From an uncultured Erythrobacter sp. (GTDB lineage Bacteria; Pseudomonadota; Alphaproteobacteria; Sphingomonadales; Sphingomonadaceae), in assembly GCF_958304185.1 (NCBI RefSeq), contig NZ_OY284433.1, positions 1,302,001 to 1,366,000 of the forward strand: DNA of 64,000 nucleotides, read 5' to 3'. Under the pieces are notes generated by a model. The model had not been told where the DNA came from. It worked only from the letters and a program-made list of their open reading frames with translations, and searched no databases. Of the stretch, positions 42,463-53,400 are shown one piece after another (the stretch's first letter is position 1; each line of letters starts with the position of its first letter). The translations under genes and the position numbers were made by a program.

Positions 42463-42960
42463 TCAATTTGGCGAAGGAAAAATGCCCTGAAGGGCGATGA
42501 TGTAGCTTAGTGTGAGAAATGGCGACCTGTTCTCGTGCGACTGGCTACCGCCCACATTGGTGACCGTCGCCGGCGCTAGCGGAACGGTGTTCGAAGGTGC
42601 GCCGTAAGCGTTATTGAAGGAGCCGAGCTGGTTGCCGGTCGGGACCACCACGTTCCCGTCTGTGGCCGTCATTGCGACAAAATGATTGTGTTGGGGCAGT
42701 TCCGCCATCGTCAGAGTGTGCGCTGCCTCACCCCCCGCCTGTCCCAGAGTAAACCCATTACCCACGTGGATCGGCACCCGCCCGCGCATATCGGGCAGGG
42801 CAAAGTTCACCCGCCCATCGCCGCCAAATGTCGTTCCAAGCAGCGAAAACAGCGCCTGGTTCTGATTGATCGGAAGCAACTGGCCATTGCACAGGGCCCA
42901 GCCTTTAGGCGGGAAAACGAAGCTAGCGAGCCGGACTTCGGCAAGAAACGGTTCAGCCAT
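42463..42960 (-). CDS. Tail-collar domain protein 1 (MdpB-like)
   Basis: First of the three tandem collar proteins, 165 residues: FPPKGWALCNGQLLPINQN, 'ALFSLLGTTFGGDGRVNFALPDMRGRVPIH', AELPQHNHFVA, and end 'SPFLTLSYIIALQGIFPS'. An AAGGGGGG Shine-Dalgarno precedes ATG 42960. It is divergent from the Tat-exported DUF6916-like gene with a 196-base spacer that presumably holds both promoters. There is no phage structural gene nearby, so this is not a prophage remnant in any evident sense. Confidence 0.9.
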   Translation of the reverse strand: MAEPFLAEVRLASFVFPPKGWALCNGQLLPINQNQALFSLLGTTFGGDGRVNFALPDMRGRVPIHVGNGFTLGQAGGEAAHTLTMAELPQHNHFVAMTATDGNVVVPTGNQLGSFNNAYGAPSNTVPLAPATVTNVGGSQSHENRSPFLTLSYIIALQGIFPSPN

Positions 42961-43156
42961 GCATTACCCCCCTTTTTAGGAACGATAGGCGACATGATTA
43001 CAGCCTTCCAGCAAAATCGGACGCCCTACCTGGACCTGATGCGAACACGCAGCAATCTCGAGGATTCGCGGACAAAAACGCTGGAAGTCCTTGCGAGAAT
43101 GCGCGAGATATGCGCTTGCTTTGGACGGGCTGCAGAAATTGGGGGAGTCAGCGAAC

Positions 43157-43597
43157 ATGTCGGTTTCGCGTAGAACGATTTTTGTCGGCCTTGCCGGCGC
43201 GGCAGTTGCCACGGGCAGTGTGACGACCTCGATTTTTTCCTTCTTGAGTGTCGGAGACATCCGCAACAAGCTCAGCCCCACTGTGCAAGGGCGCCGCAAC
43301 GTGGCGCTCGGCCGTGCGCTGTTTGAGGACTGGTCGATCCAGAAGGGCAGCTTCTTCACATTGGATTCGGGTCACGTGGTCGAGCTGGTCGATGTCAAGC
43401 TTTTCCCTAACAAAGAAGGCCGTACCTCCGACCTGCGTCCCGCCGCTTTTGTAACGACATTTGAGGTCCGGCGCGGCGCTCCGCTTGCCGAAGAGCGGAT
43501 CTATGCACTCGCCCACAGTGAAGGCGGCGAGTTTCCGCTCCTGCTCAACATCGACAAGGGCGGCGAGGGCAAGCGGATCTCGGCCGTCCTCGGCTGA
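43157..43597 (+). CDS. Twin-arginine-type exported DUF6916-like protein
   Basis: A 146-residue protein starting MSVSRRTIFVGLAGAAVATG, with the R-R pair and hydrophobic core of a twin-arginine signal. The mature part has 'EDWSIQKGSFFTLDSGHVVELVDVK', then F-x-x-x-F-E-V-R-R, which parallels the DUF6916-like fold of the 44104-44400 gene ('FQGARFSMQ...LELELEKV...FRLAFRGP'). It is divergent from the collar genes and directly upstream of a GNAT gene. ATG 43157 has a GGGGGAG site; the frame is open upstream without one. DUF6916 proteins are recurrent neighbours of collar triplets. Function unknown. Confidence 0.7.
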   Translation: MSVSRRTIFVGLAGAAVATGSVTTSIFSFLSVGDIRNKLSPTVQGRRNVALGRALFEDWSIQKGSFFTLDSGHVVELVDVKLFPNKEGRTSDLRPAAFVTTFEVRRGAPLAEERIYALAHSEGGEFPLLLNIDKGGEGKRISAVLG

Positions 43598-43601
43598 CCC
43601 A

Positions 43602-44111
43602 ATGCATTTCGCGCTCGAGGCCGCAGCGCTCTATGGAATTGAGTTGCGTCCCGCGACCGATGACGACCTGCCGTTCCTCGAGGCGCTCTATGCCTCGACC
43701 CGCACGGAAGAAGTAGCCGCGGTAGGTTGGTCGCCTGAGATGCAGCAGGCCTTTCTACGACAACAGCACACCGCGCAGCACGCGCATTACAGGGCGCACT
43801 TTGCCCACGCGACCTGGTGCATCGTCGAACGCGACGGTGAGGGGATCGGGCGGCTCTACTGGCGAGAGACCGAAGCGGACATCCACATCATCGATATCTC
43901 GCTGGTTCCCGGCAGCCGCGGCACCGGGCTCGGTGAAGCGGTGCTGCGCGATATGGCTGCTCACGCTGCACAGGACGGGCGCGGGCTGACGATCTTCGTT
44001 GAAAAGAACAACCCGGCCCGCTCGCTTTATCAGCGGCTCGGGTTCGAGCCGGTCGAGGACCACGGCGTATACGACTTCATGCGCTGTCCGCCGCAATCCG
44101 CTTTCAGTTGA
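43602..44111 (+). CDS. GNAT-family N-acetyltransferase
   Basis: A 169-residue acetyltransferase. The acetyl-CoA loop is 'SLVPGSRGTGLGEAVLRDM' (R-x-x-G-x-G/A type), preceded by strands 'GIGRLYWRETEADIHIIDI' and followed by 'VEKNNPARSLYQRLGFEPVED', the classic motif B/C. The substrate is unknown. It begins 4 bases after the Tat-exported DUF6916-like gene and is probably cotranscribed with it. Its end overlaps the convergent DUF6916 gene by 8 bases. In such clusters it may modify one of the surface proteins, but that is a guess. Confidence 0.85.
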   Translation: MHFALEAAALYGIELRPATDDDLPFLEALYASTRTEEVAAVGWSPEMQQAFLRQQHTAQHAHYRAHFAHATWCIVERDGEGIGRLYWRETEADIHIIDISLVPGSRGTGLGEAVLRDMAAHAAQDGRGLTIFVEKNNPARSLYQRLGFEPVEDHGVYDFMRCPPQSAFS

Positions 44112-44400
44112 AAATCGCCTCGTAAAGCGTGCCTGCATCGTCCTGCGCGATGGGGACGAGGAAAATCTCCACCGCCAATCCCGAGCTTTCAAGCCGATAG
44201 GTGCCCTGCGGATAGAGCGGTTTGCGCGGGCCGCGAAACGCCAGGCGGAACGAGCTACCAGGCCGCGCCGACAGCCTGAGCGGCTCGACCTTTTCAAGCT
44301 CCAACTCGAGGCTCCCGCTTTCCACCTGCATGGAAAAGCGGGCCCCCTGAAAGTCGGCAAAGTCGGCGAGCGTCAGAGCCGCGGGTGTATCCATCGTCAT
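44104..44400 (-). CDS. DUF6916-like small protein
   Basis: A 98-residue beta-rich protein with blocks 'LADFADFQGARFSMQ', 'FRLAFRGPRKPLYPQGTYRLE', and the end 'FLVPIAQDDAGTLYEAIFN'. The F-L-V-P-I ... Y-E-A-x-F-N end is characteristic of the DUF6916 group that accompanies collar genes. The frame starts with TTG 44424 right at the giant gene's stop; I prefer ATG 44400 (or 44394), where the family fold starts and GCGGAA lies upstream. It is cotranscribed with the giant gene. Function is unknown; a chaperone or structural partner of the giant protein or collars is plausible. Confidence 0.7.
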   Translation of the reverse strand: MTMDTPAALTLADFADFQGARFSMQVESGSLELELEKVEPLRLSARPGSSFRLAFRGPRKPLYPQGTYRLESSGLAVEIFLVPIAQDDAGTLYEAIFN

Positions 44401-44424
44401 GAGTTCCGCAAGGTCCGGCAACAA

Positions 44425-47400
44425 TCAGAGAATAGGGACATCGACGACCAGCTGGATCTGAATCTGATTGACCGGGTGCATTATGCCGAGGTCTTCCCAA
44501 GCGGAGCCCGAGACCATCTCTGCCACAGAGGTTGCAGTGTCGCTAGCCCCACCAATCCCGTGGAGGAGCGTATCAATATCGAAGCCGCCGATCAGGAGCT
44601 GTTCGGCATAGGAGCCGGTGTAGCCCACCTGCATCTCGCCGACGTCGCCTCCGCCAACCGCAGCTGCATTGATCGCTTCGGGCAGATTGCGCTCGCCCAG
44701 GGCGAGGAAGCCGTCCATCACGCCTTCGGCATTGGTGTAGAGATCATCCAAGCCCACGACGTGACCAAGCTCGTGTGCGATGGCGGTAAGCAGGTCGATG
44801 CCCTGCGCCGCTTCGCTACGGGTCAGTGCGGTCAGGCCACCGGCGCTCAGGCCGAACTCCTCGTTGGCCAGCGGGGTTGCATCGATGAACCACCCGTAAC
44901 CGGCCGCATCGCTATCGATGACGATCCCGTCCGTCGTGGTCTGGCCGAGGAACCCCCCGTAGAGGTCTGCCACGCTCAGCTTGACCGCGCGCATCGCCGC
45001 AATCTGCGCCTCGCTTGCGCCCGCATCGAACCACAGCTGGACTGCCGCCTCGCGAAGCGCCTCGACCGCTGAGAGCGTCGCCTCGACACCGCTGCCTGCG
45101 GCTGCGCTGCCCGGCTCAACCATCAGTGGCACTGGCAGGACAAAGGCGTTGCCGGTGAGGAAGGTTCCCGTCGCCGCGGACCCGAACCCGACTACCGGAC
45201 TGCTCACGATGAGCGTGTTGCCCTTGGCACTGGTCAGGAATGCTTCGATGGCTGCATCGCTGACTGCCCCAACGAAGCCGGGCAAGTAGAATTGGGAGTC
45301 GTTCGCGGCGTCGTCGAAGACGATCGCTGCGAACGCGGTCGACGCCCCGGTCATGTTGACCGAGTTGTTCGCGATGTCGAGACCGAGCAATCCATCATCA
45401 CTGACGCCGCCGCCGCCGATCTGAGCATAGATCCCGCCGAAGGCCGCATCGCCCAGCTCGGCGATAGTATTGTTGCGGATCGTCGCTTCGAGCCGCGCCG
45501 TGCCGCTGCCGTCCGAGGCACCGTTGGAGCGCAGGAAGATCCCGTCTCCGTCGACATCGCGGATCGTGTTGCCTTCGATCCGTACGGCGTGGGTGAGATT
45601 GCCCGAGCCCGTGAGCTTTTCCACGCGCACAGCGATACCAGCGCCGCCGTTGTTGGAGCCGGCGGTCGCCTGAGCGTTGTCGTGGATACCGTTGGCAGTG
45701 CCGATGGTGTTGTTGAGGATCGTGCCCGACATGGTACCTATCGGCCCGATCGCGCTGACCAAGAGCGCTGTGCCCTCGGCGCCCGAGAAGCTGTTGTTCT
45801 GGACGTTGTAAGTCACGCCCAGGCCCCCGCTCGTTCCGCCCGAGAGACCGATGGTCACACCGCCGCCGCCGGACACAACATCTGGGTGCAGGTTGGCGAA
45901 GGTGTTGTTGCGGATCGTGACGTTCTGTGTCGCGTTGCCGTTTGCTTCGGTCTGAATCAGGTCGCCGCGGCTGCCGGTGAACTGCACCCCGTCAACCAGC
46001 ACAGTGATGTTGGAGTTGCCCGAGCCGTTGACGATGATGCCGTCATTCCCGCTAAGGGTGCCGTTGCGACCGATCACCGCTTGATTGGTGGTGCTGTCGC
46101 GGACGGTCAGGTTGAGCGTGCCGGTGCTGTTGTCGATCCGTAGCACATCCTCGTGCCCGTCGGAGATGTTGTTGCCTTCGAACAGCACGGTGCCGGTGAG
46201 GCCGGTGAAGCGGATCGTCCCCTCGTCATCGCCTGAGCTGTCGCCAAAACCACCATCATCGGCGTCGGCGGCGTTGAAGGTCGAATCCCGCAGCGTGAAG
46301 TTGTTCACGGTGTTGCCACGGATGCCGAAGTCACCGAAATTGCCGGTGAAGTTGAGGTTCGCGAGCGAGATGTTGTTGGTGTTGTCGATGTAGATCCCGA
46401 TGCCGTCTTCGACCGTTGCGCTGGTGCCACCGTCAATCGAGTTGATCGTGCCGCCCGATCCGGCGGTGCTGCCGGTGCCCGTGATATTGAAGCCGCCGCT
46501 GCCTGCGTTGCGCAGGAAGATGCCAGTGGTGGCGACGCCGTCGACAATCGTGACCGACTGGAAATTGACGCCCCCGGTGCCGATGGTGACGCCATCGATC
46601 TCGACCGCGCGGCCCGAAGTGGTGGTCACGGTGTTGCCGGCACCTGACAGCGTCACCGTGCCGCCGCCGCCATCGACGATGAAGCCGTTTCCGGTGGTGG
46701 TGCTGATGTCGAGCCCGGTGCCGGTCGGTGTGAAGGCCATCGTAGCGCTGTTGTTGGTCAGTGAGATCGCGGTGGACGCACCGCTGCTGATCGCGATCTG
46801 GCCTCCGAAGTTCAACGTGCCGACGTTGCCATCGGCGACGATCCCCGGGCCGCCATTATCACTGATATTGCCCGAGAAGGTCACGACACCACCGGTGCGG
46901 TCTTGGATTTCGATCCCCGCCGTGGTGGCTGTGCCGTTGTTGATAAAGCTGCCGCCATAGGTGATTGTGGCGTTGCCGCCCGAACTCGCCGTCCCGCCGC
47001 CGGCTGCGCCGATCAGGAAGCCCTGATTGGTCGCAGACTGGATTGTCCCGGTGGTTGCCACGAAGCTGCCGGTTACGCCTTGCAGGTGGACGCCTTCGGA
47101 ACTCGAACTGGCTGAACTGAGGCTATCAAGGCTGACGGCAAGATTGCCGCCCTGATCAATGTCGATGGCTTTGCCCGATCCGCCAATCGAAACACCGGCG
47201 ATCGTCAAATTGCCGACCGTGTTGTTCCCGTCCTGAATGCCGACTGCACTTGTCGCAGTGCCGTTGATCGTGAGACCGCGGACCTCATTGTTGGTGTTGA
47301 GCGTGATCCCAGAAGTGCTGTAATTGATCGCCGAACTGGTGCCGACGACGCCGCCGATGTCGATTCCGTTGACGGTGAACTCGTGCCCGTCACCGAACAG

Positions 47401-50400
47401 CTTCTGCCCTTCTTCCAGCGTGATGCCCCCCGTGTATGCTGTCCCGCTGTTGGCAATGAAGATGGTCTGACCGGTCCCGTCGACGTCGTCGTCCGTGGTG
47501 CCGTCACCGGTGCCACCATTGAGCTCGGTCAACTGGGTGAAGGGACGAAGGTAAGATCCGTCCGAGGTGCCATTGGCGCCAGCGTAACTGTTGTCAACAT
47601 ACCACACGAGGCCGTCGACGGTGACGTTGACTGTCCCCGTCGCCGTCGCGCCGTCGGCATCTTGGATCGTGTAGGTGAAGCTCGCCGGGCCGGTGTAGCC
47701 GGTGGTGGGTGTGAAGGTGATCGAGCCGGCATCAAGAGATACGGTGCCATTCGTGGCACCTCCAACCGCCGTGAGGGTGATGGCGGTGGTGGGCGTTCCG
47801 TCAGGGTCGCTGTCATTGGTGAGCAGGCTCGCCGCGGTGATCGTGATCGGCGTGTTGCCGGTCATCGAGAGGGTATCATTCCCCGCGATGGGCACCTCGT
47901 TGCGCCCTTCGATCGTGATCGTGACCGTAGCGGTGTCAGTCAGGCTGCCATCGGAAATGGTGTAGGTAAAGCTGTCGGTGCCGGTCTGTCCGGGGCGAAG
48001 CACTTCAAAAGCGCCGTTGGGATTGTAGAGATAGGCCCCGCTGGCCTGCACCGTAACCGTAGCGCCCGAGGCCAAAGTGACTGCCGATCCGGCAACAAAG
48101 GCGCTGCCGTTCACCTCACTGATCGAAATGCTCGGCCCGTCGATGTCGGTATCGTTGGCCAGGAGCCCGGTGGTAGGCCCAGCCGTGACAAAGACTGACG
48201 TGTCCTCATCGGTCGTAACGGCATCATTGACCGCATCAGGGGCATCGTTGACCGGCGTGATCGTCAGTTTGAACACGTCGTTCGCGGAGAGCGCGCCATC
48301 ACTCGCAGTGACCCGGATATCGATCTCACCGTTGAAGTTAAGCGGCGGCGTGCCGGAGAAAGCGCGCGTGGCCGGATCGAAACTCAGCCACGAAGGCAGC
48401 GCCCCGCCGCTTTCCAGCGCCGCGCTGTAGGTCAGGTTGGCACTGTCGATATCGGTGAAAGCACCGGCCGGAACCGTGAAGTTCACGGCCGTGTCCTCGT
48501 CAAACGCCTGATCGGCGATCGGGGCCGCCACCACCGGAGCATCATTGACCGGGTTCACAGTGATAGTCACCGTCGCCTCCGAGCCTATCGCGTTCGAAGC
48601 ATCGCGATTGAGGTACTTGAAGCTGGCTGTACCGAAGAAATTCGCGTCCGGTGTGAAGACCAAGTTCCCGCTGACGATGGAAAGCGAACCGTTGACAGGG
48701 TTGTTTGTAAAAGCGACGGAAATCACCTCGTTTTCAACATCCGTGTCGTTGGCGACCAGGCTCGCGAGCGTGATGGTGAGAGGCTCGTCCTCGTTGGTTG
48801 AGAAGGCGTCGTTGACCCCGACTGGCGCATCGTTGACCGGCGTTATCGTCAGTCTGAACACGTCGTTTGCGGAGAGCGCGCCATCGCTCGCGGTGACCCT
48901 GATATCGAACACGCCATTGAAGTTGAGCGGCGGCGTGCCGGAGAAAGCGCGAGTCGCCGGATCGAAACTCAGCCACGAAGGCAGCGCCCCGCCGCTCTCC
49001 AGCGCCGCGCTGTAGGTCAGGTTGGCACTGTCAATGTCGGTGAAGGCACCGGCCGGAACCGTGAAGTTCACCGCCGTGTCCTCGTCAAACACCTGATCGG
49101 ATAGCGGTGTTGCCACCACCGCCGCATCATTGACCGGGCTAACCGTGATCGTGACCGTGGTGACCGGGCCGAGCAGAGAGCCATCGGAGGCCCGGTAGGT
49201 GAAGCTATCCGTGCCGTTGAAGTTGGCATTGGGTGTGTAGGTGAAAGTGCCGTTGGGATTGAGCGTCAGTGCGCCGCTCGTTGTGCCGCCCACAAGCACT
49301 GCGTTGAGCGCGGAGTTCTCGATGTCCGAGTCGTTTACCAAGACGCCGTTGGTGAGAGTGGTCGTAATCGACGAATCCTCGTCGAGGGTGTAGGCATCAG
49401 CCACCGAGACCGGCGCATCGTTCACTGCGGTCACGTTGATCGTCACCGTCACCGGATCGCCCGACTCCGTGCCATCATTGGGTCGATAGGTGAAGCTATC
49501 GGTGCCGTTGAAGTTCAAGAACGGCGTGTAGACGAGGCTGCCGTTGGCGTTGAGCGTAAGGCTGCCATTGGCCGGGCCGGTCACTAGCACTGCCGTGAGC
49601 GGGTCGTTGTCAATGTCATTGTCATTGAACAAGACGCCGTTGGCGGCGATCACGTTCAGCACGGTGTCTTCGGCGGTGGTATAGGTATCGGCGCTGCCCA
49701 CCGGCGGATCATTAACGTCGATGACCGTGATCGTGACCGTAGCGGAGCTGGTGAGACTACCGTCGCTGATGATATAGTCGAAGCTGTCCGAGCCGAAGAA
49801 ATTGCTGTTGGGCGTGTAGACGAATGCGCCGGTCGTCAAATTCAGGGTGACTGCGCCGTTATCGGGACCGCGCGTGATGGACGGCGTAAGAGCATCGCCA
49901 TCCGGGTCGACATCATTGGCCAATATGTTGCCGTTCAGCACGGTGTTCTCGTCCATGCTGAAGGTATCAGTCACTGCGGTAGGTGCCTCGTTTACATCGT
50001 TCACGGAGAGCGTGTAGTTGGCCGAGACGGCGGGTGTGCCGATGCTGTTATCGGCGACATTGACTGTGACGTTGTAGGCGGACTTGGCCTCGAAGTTCAG
50101 CGCCGTGCCCGCTCTCAGTCGCAGCTCGCTGCCGACCACTTCGAAGAGCGCTGCATCCGCGCCGGTCAGCGTGATCGTTTCAGTGCCCAGCGCATCATCG
50201 GTGATCGCGATGTCGGCAACCTTCACTGCCGCCGCCGAGGGGCTGTTCTCGTCCCGGGCGGTGAGCTGGTTGTTGAGAACCACCGCGGTGGGCGCCTCGT
50301 TCACATCGGTGACCGTGAGCGTGTAGTTGGCGGAGACCGGTGCCGAGCCGGGAATGGTCAGATCGGCGACATTGACTGTGACGTCGTAAGTGGACTTGGT

Positions 50401-53400
50401 CTCAAAATCGAGGGCCACGCCCGCTTTCAGTCGCAGTTCGCTGCCGACCACCTCGAAGAATGCTGCATCCGCGCCGGTCAGCGTAACCGTGTTCGTGCCC
50501 AATGCATCGTCGGTGATCGCGATGTCGGCAACCTTCACTGCCGCTGCCGAGGGGCTGTTCTCGTCCCGCGCCGCGAGCGGATTGTTCAGAACCACCGCGG
50601 TGGGCGCCTCGTTCACATTGGCGACGCTGATGGTGACCGCTTGGGCAGAGCTGTCCTCGCCGTCGGTGGCGGTCACGACGATCTGGTACTGGTTGTCGCC
50701 ATTGCTATCAGTGGGCGCTTCGAAGTTGGGCGCCGTCTTGAACGTGACGACACCTGTGGCGCTATTGATGTTGAACAGCGCTGCATCCGTTCCCGACAAG
50801 CTGAAGGTGACGGCATCGCCTTCGGGATCTGTGGCCACTGCGACGTAAGCGGATGTCTGGTTCTCAAGGGCCGTTGCAGTCGCACCCGACACGATCACAG
50901 GCGGGTTGTTGACCGTTACCGCAACGCCGACCTCGGCCAGAAGCCGGGCATTGCCCTGCTCGAACACATTATAGGCGACACCATCAATGACCTCACTGCC
51001 CGCGAGTACGAAGTCGATGGCGTCGATCTCGTCCCCTTCATTGCCCATGACGATGAGGGTCGTCTTGCCATCGCTGCGTGCATCGCTGAGCCGGGCAATG
51101 CTCTGCGCGTCCACGATCAGACGGTTGTTTCCGGTGCCGGTCAGATCAATCGCTTCGATCGAGTCCTGCTTGGGGCCAGGCCTTGTTGTGAGATCAAGCG
51201 TCAGGCCCGTGCCGTCGAGGCCGAGCGTATCGAAGCCATGGCCGCCGCGGATATCGGCAAAGCTGGTTGCCTTGACACCGATCCGGTCATCGCCTGCTCC
51301 GCCGCGCACCACATCGCCTGCGCCGATTTTGGTGAAACTGTCGCTCCCGGCCTTGCCTGTGAAAAGATCGGTGCCGACAGTGCCAGCCTTGCGAACCGAG
51401 GCCGTAACTTCGGTTCCGGTATTGCCGCCGAAGATCACATAGCTCTGTCCGGCATCCGCGGTGCTTCCGACATCGGCGAACGGCGCACCGATGATCAGAT
51501 CATCGAACCCGTCGCCGTCGAGGTCGCCTGCGGAGGCGACATCAAAGCCCGCCTGATCACGCAGGGCGATACCATCGATCCGGAACCCGTTGCTGCCGTC
51601 AAGCCCGGCAAGGTCAAGGTTGGCGCCGAACCCGCCGGCCTTGCCGAGCACCACATAGGCCTCGCCTGCATTGGTGACGGCAGGATCGCCATAGCGCGCG
51701 CCGACGACCAGATCGTCAAACCCGTCGCCATTCAGGTCCCCGGCGGAGGAGACCGCAAAACCGGCCTGGTCGCCGGTATCAACGCCGCCAATCCGGAAAC
51801 CATTGGTGCCATTGAGGCTGGCCAGATCAATGCTCGGCGCAAATCCGGCGCCTGAACCGAACACCACATAGCTTGCGCCAGCAGTGCCATCGGCAAAGAT
51901 CGCGCCGACGACGAGATCATCGAAGCCGTCGCCATTGAGATCGCCCACCGAAGAGACGGCAAAGCCGGCATTATCGCCTGCAGCGATCCCGGTGAGGGCA
52001 AAGCCATTGGTGCCATTGAGGCTGGCAAGGTCGATGCTGGAACCAAACCCAGTGGTCTGGCCGAACAGAACATAGGCAGCGCCTGCGCCGCTGCTCGCTT
52101 CTGGCGCACCGATGACGAGGTCATCAAGGCCATCGCCGTTGACATCGCCCGCCGCCGATACCGAAAATCCGCTCTGATCGCCTGCATTGATCCCGTCGAC
52201 CCGGAATCCGTTGGCGCCATTGAGGTTGGCAAGATCAAGGCTTGCTCCAAAGCCGCTCGCCATACCGAAAACGACATAGCTCTCGCCCGCGACAAGCTTG
52301 CCATCGGCATCCGCGCGGTAGGCGCCGATCAGGAGATCATCAAACCCATCGCCGTTGACATCACCCGCCGCAGAGACGGCAAATCCGCTCTCATCGCCGG
52401 TGCCTGTCCCTTCGATCCGGAACCCGGTAGCGCCATTGAGGCTGGCAAGATCAAGCTTTGCCCCAAAGCCGCCAGTTCGACCGAACACTACATAGCTCTC
52501 GCCAGAGGCCGAGCCACTGGGATCACCGCCAGGTGCACCAATGATCAGATCAGCCAAGCCATCGCCATTGAGGTCGCCGGCTGATGCTACAGAGAAGCCG
52601 CTATTGTCGAACGCATCGATCCCGGGAAGCGCAAAGCCATTGCTGCCATCCAGGCTGGCTAGATCAAAGCTCGTGCCAAAGCCGCCAGCCTTGCCGAACA
52701 CGACATAGCTGGTGCCCGCAAAGCTTTTGCCGTCAGGGTCAGCGCCGTAGGCGCCGATAATCAGGTCATCGAACCCATCGCCGTTGATATCGCCGCCCGA
52801 GGACACGGAGCGGCCAGCAAGGTCGTCCGCCTCAAGCCCGGGGATGACAAAGCCATTGCTGCCATCGAGATCGGCAAGGTCGATGACCGGGTTGGTGTCA
52901 GGCGCGCCCAACTGCTGGGGCGTGTTGGTGATGACAAAGTCACCAAGCACGATCTGCCCGGTATCCGTATCCAGGCGGAGCAGGCGTTGGTCGCTACCGA
53001 ACAGCAGGTTCACGCCGCCCGGGCTGATCGGGATGCTGACCCGGGTATCGCCGCCTTCGATGATTACAATGCTGCCGACCCGGACCGCCGTGTAGGCACT
53101 CGCCGGCTCATCGAACCCGATGGTGTCATTGCCGCCAGTAAAGCCGCCGCGGATCGCAACGTCACCGCCCCTAATAGTGAAGGTCTCGGCATCAAAGCTG
53201 GTGCCGAACACATCAACGTTGCCATCAACGATGACCGGCGAGCCTTCGGCCACAATCAGCCGCCCTCGCGCATCGGGATCCGCAAGGTCAGGCAGCGGTC
53301 CCGGTTCAGCCGGCGCTGTGATCACGGCGGCCGTGTTGCTCGCCACCTGACTGCCGATCTGCACATTGCTACCCACGATCGCCAGCGTGCGCGGCCCATC

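Noticed and set aside
41409-42960. Prophage tail region
   Set aside because: Only collar-domain genes are present; no tape measure, baseplate, capsid or terminase genes lie around them, and bacterial MdpB-type proteins explain them.
51500-52800. CRISPR-like periodic repeats
   Set aside because: The periodicity is ~200 bases, in frame, and encodes FG-GAP blades; there are no short identical repeats with unique spacers.
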